Source of the DNA: CAZFQG01 sp964520785
Lineage (GTDB): Bacteria > Planctomycetota > Planctomycetia > Pirellulales > Thermoguttaceae
Assembly (NCBI GenBank): GCA_964520785.1
Contig: CAZFQG010000097.1
Coordinates: 1-22,969, forward strand
Direction of reading: 5' to 3'
Length of the DNA stretch: 22,969 bases
In this document: positions 16,805 to 22,969 of the stretch, in pieces
How the letters are laid out: every line of letters begins with the position of its first letter
Position numbering within the stretch: the first letter of the stretch is position 1
Notes under the pieces: generated by a model
Seen by the model: the letters and a program-made list of their open reading frames with translations, nothing else
What the model was told of the DNA's origin: nothing
Database searches by the model: none
Position numbers and translations under genes: made by a program

Positions 16805-18262
16805 CTACCGCTGCCGATTGACGGTGTCACGATACATATCGAGTTCCGGGGTATCCGGTGTCGGTCGGTACGGTTCGTCGGTTCCGCGCATCTCGCGGAA
16901 TTCGGCCTTGGCCGCTTTAAGGAGTTCGGGATCACCGTAGACGTCAACGGCGGCCAGAGCCATTGTCTTGGCCGCGTAGAGCATTCCTTGCTCCCCGACG
17001 GGAGATCCGGCACAGACAACCGCTTTCCACGTGTGCAGCGAGACGCTCGGCGGCATACAGAAGGCATTCACCCAGATCGTCGGGACCGCCATGCTGACGA
17101 ATCCGACGTCGGAACCGCCGGGAATCTTGCCGCTGGAGCACGCTTTCGCGACCTGTTGATGCCGCGCTCCATCAAAGCTCGGACACAACGCCCGAAGAAG
17201 CTCGAGCGTCGCGGGCTGGTATTCGATCCGCGGCAATTCCTGCATGTTTGCCAGGGCCGCTTCGGAAAGCGTCCGATTGAGTCGGGTCCCGGCCGTTCCG
17301 GACTTGATCGCGTACTCGACGCGGGTTCCGGTCCCCATCGCCGCTCCCTCGGCCGCCTTCGCGATACGTGAAGAGATATCGTCGAGCGTCTTGGCGTCGT
17401 GATGCCTCACCCAATAGTAGACCTCGGCGTATTCCGGAACGATATTCGGCACCTCGCCACCGTCGGTGATGACGTAATGAATCCGCGCGCCGCTATCGAC
17501 GTGCTCCCGCATCAGATTGACCATGTAATTCATCGCCTCGACGCCGTCGAGGGCGGAACGGCCGTGATGGGGGGCGACCGCGGCGTGCGCCGGTTCCCCG
17601 AAGAACTTGAATTTCGCCGTGTTGATCGAGATTGTTTGGTTCGTGTTGACGGAATTGTCCGAGGCGGGATGCCACGTGATTGCCGCGTCGACGTCGTCAA
17701 AAAGCCCGTCGAGCACGAGAAACCGTTTCCCGTTACCCCGTTCCTCGGCGGGACAACCGTAGAAGCGGACGGTTCCCGGCGTATTGGTTTTCTCCAGCCA
17801 TTCCTTGGTCGCGACCGCGGCGGCGGCCGCTCCGACGCCCAGAAGGTTGTGTCCGCAACCGTGCCCCGGCGCCCCGGCGACGAGCGGTTTCTTTTCCGCA
17901 AAGACCGTCTGGGACATCCCCGGCAAGGCGTCGAATTCACCAAGAAACGCGAGGACCGGCGCACCCTCGCCCCACTCGGCGATGAAGGCCGTCGGTAGTC
18001 CGGCGACGCCGGCGCGAATGGCGAATCCCTCTTCTCGCAACAGGTTTTGCAGAGACTTGGAACTGTCGGTCTCCACGAAGGCGAGTTCCGCGAATTCCCA
18101 AATCCGACGCGAAAGGGCCGTGTACCGGTCCGCCTTCGCGTCGATGGAGGCGGCGACGGCGGCCTTTTCTTCACTGAGCGCCTCGGCGCAATATGCTTGG
18201 TCCGGCAACAACGCCGCGAAGATCGGAAGAAAGAACAGCGTTCTTACAAAATGGTTTTTCAT
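16805..18262 (-). CDS. Exported M20D amidohydrolase, AbgB-like
   Basis: A 485-residue member of peptidase family M20D, which hydrolyses N-acyl or aminobenzoyl amino acids with a two-metal centre. Its closest pattern is AbgB (p-aminobenzoyl-glutamate hydrolase subunit). Metal-site motifs are visible: GEFDALPG (about 108-115), GHGCGHNLLG (133-142), the general-base Glu in CPAEERGNG (about 172-178) and TWHP (about 197-200). A late GGSDVGFVSMAVP segment closes the catalytic domain, and the lid domain lies in between. MKNHFVRTLFFLPIFAALLP is a Sec signal with likely cleavage at AYCA/EA, so unlike AbgB of E. coli it is exported. ATG 18262 has GGAG 6 nt upstream; a TTG at 18268 is less likely. It is the second gene of a two-gene operon, 46 bp behind the D-aminoacylase. 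Substrate unknown; an acylated amino acid or dipeptide fits the pairing. Confidence 0.88.
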   Translation of the reverse strand: MKNHFVRTLFFLPIFAALLPDQAYCAEALSEEKAAVAASIDAKADRYTALSRRIWEFAELAFVETDSSKSLQNLLREEGFAIRAGVAGLPTAFIAEWGEGAPVLAFLGEFDALPGMSQTVFAEKKPLVAGAPGHGCGHNLLGVGAAAAAVATKEWLEKTNTPGTVRFYGCPAEERGNGKRFLVLDGLFDDVDAAITWHPASDNSVNTNQTISINTAKFKFFGEPAHAAVAPHHGRSALDGVEAMNYMVNLMREHVDSGARIHYVITDGGEVPNIVPEYAEVYYWVRHHDAKTLDDISSRIAKAAEGAAMGTGTRVEYAIKSGTAGTRLNRTLSEAALANMQELPRIEYQPATLELLRALCPSFDGARHQQVAKACSSGKIPGGSDVGFVSMAVPTIWVNAFCMPPSVSLHTWKAVVCAGSPVGEQGMLYAAKTMALAAVDVYGDPELLKAAKAEFREMRGTDEPYRPTPDTPELDMYRDTVNRQR

Positions 18263-18308
18263 GATCAACTCCGTGGGTCCTATTCGTTTCGATTTTCAAT
18301 CGGGCTCT

Positions 18309-19838
18309 TCATGTCAGCGGTCGTCCCGCCAAGGCGCCGTTCGGCTTGCCCTTTTCCAGAGCGAAGCGGCCGTTGACCAGGACATACTCGATTCCCTCCG
18401 AATACCGCGCGGGATGCGAGAAATCGGCCCGGTCGATCAGCCGGTTTTCATCGAAGACGGTTATGTCGGCGAACCAGCCCGGCCGGAGGATGCCTCGGCC
18501 GGCGAGTTGGAATATCTCCGCCGTCTTCCCCGTGCTCTGGTGAATAACCCGCTCCAGCGGCATGAGTTTATCGCGAAGGCAATAGCGACCGATCTTCCTC
18601 GTAAAGGTGCCGTATGTCCGCGGGTGGGCGACCGGTCCGTCCGACCCGGTAACGACCCAATCGCGGACCATCGCGTCTCGGACGTCCTCTTCGGACATGG
18701 AAAAACCGACAACCCCGTGCGATTGCAGTTCAACGGCGATGTCGCACACATCTCTCTTCTCGGCCTGGGCGATGTCCCGGAGCGTCTTGCCACGCGACGG
18801 CACGAGAATCTTCTCGTAGCGGTCGAGTTGGCGGGCGACGACCTTCGCGACATGTCCCCGGAATTCGGGGTCGGCCGCCATCCGCTCCGCTAGTTTGGCG
18901 TGATCGCCGGGAATATCGGCAAACGGCAAGAGATAGGCGCCCAAGTGCGTACTGCTGGCGGTATAGGGATACTGGTCCGCGGTGATCCACCGGCCCTCCG
19001 CGCGCGCGGCTTCCACTAGCTCGGCCGCTTTCGAGAGCTTGCCCCAGTTCATTTTTCCCGAGGCCTTGAAATGGGAGATTTGGATCGGAACGTTCGTCCG
19101 CCGCTGAACCTCGATCATTTCTTCGACCGATTCGAGCAACCGGTCGCCTTCATCTCGCATGTGAACGGCAAGAATTCCGCGCCCTTCGAGCCCTTGCGCG
19201 ATCTCGGCCACCTCGTCCGTGTCCGCGTGCCGGTTCCAATCGTAATACAGTCCCATGGACAGCCCCCTCGCCCCGGCGTCGAGCGCCGCATCGAGCCGCC
19301 GCCGCATGGTCCTCATCTCGTCCGCCGTTGCGCGCCGCGGCGCGTTGTGCATGACCTCCGCGCGGACTGGGCCGTAGGGAAGCAGGGGAACACAGTTTGT
19401 TCCGGCGCCGTTTTCGGCCAGCGTCCGAATAAACGCGGATACATCCGCGGGACCGAGCCCGCAATTCCCCGTAACGACGGTCGTTACTCCCTGCGTGATA
19501 TAGGGCAGGTTTATGTTCGATTTCTCGCGGACCAGGGTCCGGTCACAATGGGTGTGCGCGTCGATGAAGCCGGGGCAGATGACTAACCCGGTGCAGTCGA
19601 TCCGCTTGGCCGCGTCCGAATTAGGGATGGTACCGACCGCGACGATCTTATCTCCGCGGACGCCGACATCACCGCGGAACCGGTTATCACCGGAGCCGTC
19701 AACGATCGTCCCGTTTTCCAACAGGACATCAATTTCTTCTTCTCCCGCGGCAGCCACGTTCCCCGCACCGGCGGCAAGCGCGGCGGTCCCGGAAAGGAAC
19801 GCGCGCCGCGAAAGTCGAACCAAGGAATGATTCCGCAA
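18309..19838 (-). CDS. Tat-exported N-acyl-D-amino-acid deacylase
   Basis: A 509-residue amidohydrolase of the D-aminoacylase family, which releases D-amino acids from N-acyl forms. Zinc-site residues are visible: H95/H97 in FIDAHTHCD, C126 in TGNCGLG, H226 in AVHMRDEGD, H256 in QISHFKASG, and the catalytic Asp D400 in VVTGSDGPVAHP. The 30-residue gap between the two later His residues equals the H220-H250 spacing I recall for Alcaligenes D-aminoacylase. The N-terminus has a twin-arginine signal, RLSRRAFLSGTAALAAGAG, so it is exported folded. No ATG is available. TTG 19838 is chosen because GGGAG lies 7 nt upstream and it places the RR motif normally; a GTG at 19874 would add 12 residues without a Shine-Dalgarno. 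It leads an operon with the M20D enzyme. Related dihydroorotase-like activities are possible but less likely. Confidence 0.87.
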   Translation of the reverse strand: MRNHSLVRLSRRAFLSGTAALAAGAGNVAAAGEEEIDVLLENGTIVDGSGDNRFRGDVGVRGDKIVAVGTIPNSDAAKRIDCTGLVICPGFIDAHTHCDRTLVREKSNINLPYITQGVTTVVTGNCGLGPADVSAFIRTLAENGAGTNCVPLLPYGPVRAEVMHNAPRRATADEMRTMRRRLDAALDAGARGLSMGLYYDWNRHADTDEVAEIAQGLEGRGILAVHMRDEGDRLLESVEEMIEVQRRTNVPIQISHFKASGKMNWGKLSKAAELVEAARAEGRWITADQYPYTASSTHLGAYLLPFADIPGDHAKLAERMAADPEFRGHVAKVVARQLDRYEKILVPSRGKTLRDIAQAEKRDVCDIAVELQSHGVVGFSMSEEDVRDAMVRDWVVTGSDGPVAHPRTYGTFTRKIGRYCLRDKLMPLERVIHQSTGKTAEIFQLAGRGILRPGWFADITVFDENRLIDRADFSHPARYSEGIEYVLVNGRFALEKGKPNGALAGRPLT

Positions 19839-20109
19839 CGTCAATCTCCCAAAAAGGCGTTTCAAAACCTCCACACCGACCGAAGTCGTCTATCCCGCAT
19901 TTCCAAAAACTTCGTGTCAATTCTCTTGATCGGCCCCGCTTTCCGTGCGGTTATGAACGACGTCGTCGGAAGGATTGTCTACCCCTTCATAATCCAGCCT
20001 ACTTTGAGTATGATACACGAGATACCTCCTCTTCGGCAAACGAAACAAGAAATACATTTTTTTTATTATTCTTAGATTAAAGCATTAGGACCCGCCTGGG
20101 TGAAATCGC
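19839..20109. promoter_or_regulatory. Divergent control region, deacylase and alaC
   Basis: This 271-bp region separates two divergent genes and has a much more AT-rich patch (20050-20085, including eight T's) than the rest of the window. For alaC a candidate is TTCATA (19986-19991), 17 bp, TATGAT (20009-20014). For the deacylase a minus-strand candidate is TTGCCG (20034-20039), 18 bp, TATCAT (20010-20015), so the two -10 boxes would overlap on opposite strands. A second minus-strand TTGACA (19915-19920) has no good -10. The overlapping boxes could make the two promoters mutually exclusive; this is pattern reading only. Confidence 0.3.
19917..20018 (-). CDS. Possible 33-codon ORF with perfect Shine-Dalgarno
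   Basis: AGGAGGT (minus strand, 20024-20030) lies 5 nt before GTG at 20018, which opens a frame of 33 codons ending in TGA at 19917-19919. The product begins MYHTQSRLDYEG and is hydrophilic and acidic; I recognise no family. It ends 78 bp before the deacylase start on the same strand, so it could be a leader ORF or a small protein. Against it: a promoter candidate on the same strand (TTGCCG-18-TATCAT) overlaps this Shine-Dalgarno and the GTG, and both cannot hold if that promoter is the one used. Confidence 0.25.
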   Translation of the reverse strand: MYHTQSRLDYEGVDNPSDDVVHNRTESGADQEN

Positions 20110-21366
20110 GTGTCAACACGTTCTGATCCTTCTTCCGAATTCCGCATCGAGCCGGCCGAGCGAATCCGCCGGTTGCCGCCGTATTTATTCGCGCGGATCA
20201 ACAAGATGATCTATCAGAAGAGGCGCGCCGGCGAGGATGTGATCGATCTGGGGATGGGCAATCCCTCCGACCCCCCGGCCGACTTCATCGTCGATAAACT
20301 GAGTGAGGCCGCCGCCGATCCGAAGAGTCACGGGTATGCCGAATCGAAGGGGATCGTCAACCTCCGACGTGAGGTGGCGGGCAAGTACCTCAAACAGTAC
20401 GGCGTGCGATTGGATCCCGAGAACGAGGTTCTGGTTTGCCTCGGCTCGAAGGAGGGTTTCAGCCACCTCTGTCTTGCATTATTGGGTCCCGGCGACTTGG
20501 CCGTAGTTCCCGAGCCTTTTTATCCCGCTCATCTTTATGCGGTGGCATTGGCCGGTGCAGGTCAGATTCTCCTGGAGATTACCGACCCGGAGAAGTACTT
20601 AGCGAATATAGACTACACCTGTCGACACCTATGTCCCCGGCCGAAGGTGGTAATCGCCAACTTCCCTCACAATCCGTCGACGACGGTGGTGGAGCCGGAT
20701 TTCTATGTGGAGTTGGTGAAATTGGCGAAGCGTTACGGCTTCATCGTAATCAGCGATTTGGCGTACGCGGATGTCACGTTTGACGGCTACAAAACGCCCA
20801 GCTTCCTTCAGGCGAGGGGGGCCATGGACGTCGGCGTAGAGCTAACGACCATGAGCAAGGGCTACAATATGGCTGGATGGCGCGTCGGGTTCTGTGCCGG
20901 AAACGCGGAGATTATCACCGCGCTGTCGACCATCAAGGGTTATTATGATTATGGGATGTTCCGCCCGATCCAAATCGCGGCTATCATGGCGCTTCGGCAC
21001 GGGGACGCCGCGGTGGAAGCCCAGTCGGCCGTATATCAGCGCCGTCGGGATGTTCTTTGCAGCGGTTTGGAGCGGCTCGGTTGGAAGATCAAGCGGCCGA
21101 AAGCGACGATGTTCGTTTGGGCGGCGATTCCGGAACCTTGGCGGAGTGAAATGAACTCTTTCGACTTCGCGATGAAACTTCTCGGCGAAGGAGACGTTTC
21201 GTGCAGTCCCGGCGCCGGCTTCGGTCCGGCGGGGGAGGGATTCCTCCGAATGGCGCTGGTCGAAAACGAGAACCGGCTTCGCCAGGCGGTTCGACAAATG
21301 GGAAGATGCCTTTCACTCGCCGAGACGAGTGGAATCGGGGAGAACCCGGTCGCCGGGTTGAAATGA
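20110..21366 (+). CDS. alaC: AlaC-like aminotransferase (class I/II, PLP)
   Basis: A 418-residue PLP-dependent aminotransferase, very close in pattern to E. coli AlaC (YfdZ, 412 residues), which interconverts pyruvate plus glutamate with alanine plus 2-oxoglutarate. Shared landmarks: RIRRLPPYLFARINK near residue 18, VIDLGMGNPSDPP, HGYAESKGIVNLRREVA, GSKEGFSHL, VIANFPHNPST, ISDLAYADVTFDGYKTPS, and the PLP lysine K250 in TTMSKGYNMAGWRVGF. The C-terminal SPGAGFGPAGEGFLRMALVENENRLRQA carries the substrate-carboxylate Arg. LL-diaminopimelate aminotransferase (DapL) is a related alternative and cannot be excluded by motifs alone. The GTG start at 20110 is supported by alignment to the family and a weak GGGTGA 6 nt upstream. 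Its stop overlaps an ATG (ATGA at 21363-21366) that lies in the carA frame, so the two genes are probably co-transcribed and perhaps coupled. Confidence 0.85.
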   Translation: MSTRSDPSSEFRIEPAERIRRLPPYLFARINKMIYQKRRAGEDVIDLGMGNPSDPPADFIVDKLSEAAADPKSHGYAESKGIVNLRREVAGKYLKQYGVRLDPENEVLVCLGSKEGFSHLCLALLGPGDLAVVPEPFYPAHLYAVALAGAGQILLEITDPEKYLANIDYTCRHLCPRPKVVIANFPHNPSTTVVEPDFYVELVKLAKRYGFIVISDLAYADVTFDGYKTPSFLQARGAMDVGVELTTMSKGYNMAGWRVGFCAGNAEIITALSTIKGYYDYGMFRPIQIAAIMALRHGDAAVEAQSAVYQRRRDVLCSGLERLGWKIKRPKATMFVWAAIPEPWRSEMNSFDFAMKLLGEGDVSCSPGAGFGPAGEGFLRMALVENENRLRQAVRQMGRCLSLAETSGIGENPVAGLK

Positions 21367-21452
21367 CGTCGGTCGAAACCGCGCGCCCGGCGGAGCGTGC
21401 TCCGAGGAAAGACTCGCGGACACAATCAACTACCCAAGAACGAGCAGCACTC

Positions 21453-22577
21453 ATGCAAATCGCCAAACTTGCCCTGGAAGATGGAACCGTATTCACCGGG
21501 ACGGCGTTCGGCGCGACGGGGGAGGTGGACGCCGAGGTCTGCTTCAACACGAGCATGACGGGGTATCAGGAGATACTCACCGATCCGAGTTACCGCGGCC
21601 AGATCGTGACGATGACCTATACGCAAATCGGCAATTACGGCGTCAACCGCGAGGACGTCGAGAGCGCCAAGCCGCATCTGGCCGGTTTCGTCGTCCGGGA
21701 AAGGAGCCGGACCGCGAGCAACTTCCGCCACGACGAAGAACTGCACGAGTACCTCCGGCGACACGGAATTCCCGGGATCGAAGGGATCGACACGAGAGCG
21801 CTGGTCCGCCGGCTGCGGATTCAAGGCGCGATGAACGGCGTCCTTTCGTCCGTCGATTTGGATGACGCCCGCCTTATCGCCAAGGCCAAGGCGAGCCCCG
21901 GCCTCGTCGGGCGCGACCTGGTGCGCGAGGTGATTCCGGAAGGAAAGACCGATTGGACCCACGGGGTCAGCCGGTGGACGTTCTTGGAGAAGGTGGATTC
22001 TTCTCTCGGAAGCGGTTCGAAGAAACCCCACGTGGTCGCCCTCGACTACGGGATGAAGTGGAATATCGCGAGGCATCTCGTCAGCATGGGGGCCAGGGTA
22101 ACCGTGTTGCCCGGCACGGCGACGGCCGAGGACGTTTTGGCGCTGGAACCGGACGGCGTTTTCCTTTCGAACGGTCCCGGAGATCCGGAACCGCTGAAGT
22201 ACGCGCACGAAACGATCCGAAATCTGTTGGGAAAGCGGCCGATTTTCGGGATTTGTCTCGGACACCAGCTTCTTTCCTTGGCTTGCGGCGCGAAGACCTT
22301 CAAACTGAAATTCGGCCACCGCGGAGCCAACCAACCGGTTCTGGACTCGTCGACCGGAAAGGTCGAAATCACCAGTCAGAACCACGGATTCGCGGTCGAG
22401 GCCGAGACGCTTCCGGACGATTTGGAAGTCACCCATATTAATCTGAACGATCGGACGATCGAGGGGGTTATCCACCGTCGGTTTCCGGCGTTCAGCGTGC
22501 AATACCATCCCGAGGCGTCGGCGGGACCGCACGACGGCCACTACTTGTTTTCCCGCTTCAACGACATGCTGCGATAG
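21453..22577 (+). CDS. carA: Carbamoyl-phosphate synthase small subunit
   Basis: A 374-residue CarA (382 in E. coli), the glutaminase subunit that supplies ammonia to CarB for carbamoyl phosphate, the precursor of pyrimidines and arginine. The N-terminal CPSase domain shows LALEDGTVFTG, FNTSMTGYQEILTDPSYRGQ and GIEGIDTRALVRRLR. The class I amidotransferase domain has the nucleophile C268 in GICLGHQLLSLACG and the partners H352 and E354 in QYHPEASAGPHD. ATG 21453 aligns with the usual CarA start. An in-frame ATG at 21363, overlapping the alaC stop, would add 30 polar residues not usual in the family. Neither start has a strong Shine-Dalgarno. carB is not in the window. The next gene begins 143 bp later on the same strand; I find no clear terminator between them. 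Confidence 0.95.
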   Translation: MQIAKLALEDGTVFTGTAFGATGEVDAEVCFNTSMTGYQEILTDPSYRGQIVTMTYTQIGNYGVNREDVESAKPHLAGFVVRERSRTASNFRHDEELHEYLRRHGIPGIEGIDTRALVRRLRIQGAMNGVLSSVDLDDARLIAKAKASPGLVGRDLVREVIPEGKTDWTHGVSRWTFLEKVDSSLGSGSKKPHVVALDYGMKWNIARHLVSMGARVTVLPGTATAEDVLALEPDGVFLSNGPGDPEPLKYAHETIRNLLGKRPIFGICLGHQLLSLACGAKTFKLKFGHRGANQPVLDSSTGKVEITSQNHGFAVEAETLPDDLEVTHINLNDRTIEGVIHRRFPAFSVQYHPEASAGPHDGHYLFSRFNDMLR

Positions 22578-22720
22578 CGGCGAGTGAAATACCCTTACAG
22601 GGCAAGCCGAGAGAGGGGCCCGGCGCGGTTCGCGTCTCCCTCCGGCACGGAGATACGGCATCGCCGGCGGACGGCCGAAACGTCGCGTGTCGGCTCCTCG
22701 GACTAAGGTTGAAGAAAGGC

Positions 22721-22969
22721 ATGGCCGAACAGTTCGATCCATATTACACCTGGCTGGGCATTCCCCCCGAGGACCAGCCACCCAATTGTTACCGCCTGCT
22801 CGGACTGCGGCTCTTCGAACACAATTCGCAGGTGATCGAGAACGCCGCGAACCGACAGATGTCCCACCTTCGAACGTTTCAAGTGGGACCTCAGTCGGCG
22901 CTTTCCCAGCGGCTGCTCAACGAGGTGGCGGCGGCCAAAATCTGCCTGCGGCACCCGGCGAAGAAGGAG
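22721..22969 (+). CDS. Planctomycete-type protein N-terminus, 3' partial
   Basis: The first 83 residues of a protein that runs off the right edge. The segment YYTWLGIPPEDQPPNCYRLLGLRLFEHN, then VIENAANRQMSHLRTFQVG and LLNEVAAAKICL, is a short helical domain I associate with planctomycete proteins, where it often precedes long variable or transmembrane regions, sometimes with kinase or FHA-type partners. The pattern 'Y-x-x-L-G-(I/L)-x-x' followed by N-E-(V/I)-x-x-A-K is loosely J-domain-like, but no HPD motif is present, so DnaJ function is not supported. ATG 22721 follows GAAGAAAGG. No signal peptide is visible. The rest of the protein, and so its role, cannot be judged from here. Confidence 0.65.
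   Translation, partial: MAEQFDPYYTWLGIPPEDQPPNCYRLLGLRLFEHNSQVIENAANRQMSHLRTFQVGPQSALSQRLLNEVAAAKICLRHPAKKE

Noticed and set aside
20048..20085. AT-rich tract with T8 as a terminator
   Set aside because: No stem precedes the T-run, and it lies between divergent genes where no transcript should end; promoter-associated AT-richness is more likely.
21426..22781. 451-codon minus-strand open frame opposite carA
   Set aside because: It is the antisense shadow of a clear carA. Its product is Arg-rich with no recognisable domain, and it runs across the intergenic gap into the next gene.
1..22969. CRISPR array, tRNA or rRNA gene, insertion sequence or phage module
   Set aside because: I looked for spaced direct repeats, cloverleaf-like arms, transposase motifs and integrase motifs and saw none. 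A tRNAscan or Infernal run would be the decisive test for RNA genes.

Overview
The window looks like part of a chromosome from a planctomycete-type bacterium (Planctomycetota, possibly near the Pirellulales). The basis is gene content, not a search: an HzsA-like heme/propeller protein next to a PQQ-like propeller, a DUF6798-like membrane protein, an AlgI/AlgX-type acetylation operon, and at the right edge a protein opening with a short domain I associate with planctomycete proteins. DNA is GC-rich, which creates many long antisense open frames that I treat as shadows.

Layout: (1) 3-4085, plus strand: the 3' part of a PQQ-like beta-propeller gene, then a large exported protein with an HzsA-like propeller region and three CXXCH heme-binding motifs. 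(2) 4086-5236: a gene-poor stretch holding the wreck of a type II toxin-antitoxin pair. The antitoxin frame is broken by a 17-bp tandem duplication and the toxin keeps only its N-terminus. (3) 5315-8467, plus: a secreted GH2 beta-galactosidase with its own sigma70-like promoter, convergent with (4) 10299-8638, minus: an L-lactate permease. (5) 14904-10456, minus: a compact four-gene operon (exported PD40 propeller, small membrane-anchored protein, AlgI-like MBOAT acyltransferase, AlgX-like SGNH protein) that probably O-acetylates an exported glycan. The AlgX-like gene carries an in-frame 84-bp imperfect palindrome. (6) 16579-15014, minus: a polytopic membrane protein of GT-C/DUF6798 character. 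(7) 19838-16805, minus: a Tat-exported N-acyl-D-amino-acid deacylase followed by an exported M20D amidohydrolase. (8) 19839-20109: a divergent control region with a possible 33-codon ORF behind a perfect Shine-Dalgarno. (9) 20110-22577, plus: an AlaC-like aminotransferase and carA. (10) 22721 to the edge: N-terminus of a planctomycete-type protein.

Most of the content is periplasmic or envelope work: glycan hydrolysis, glycan acetylation, deacylation of acyl-amino acids, and cytochrome/propeller proteins. Core metabolism is limited to alaC, carA and lactate uptake. Several minus-strand units and lacZ share a recognisable TTGAC(A/G)-17 bp-(-10) promoter layout. I see no tRNA, rRNA, CRISPR array, insertion sequence or phage gene. 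The least expected observations are the 17-bp duplication that kills the antitoxin, the palindromic element inside the AlgX-like gene, and the propeller-containing acetylation operon. None of them proves a new system.
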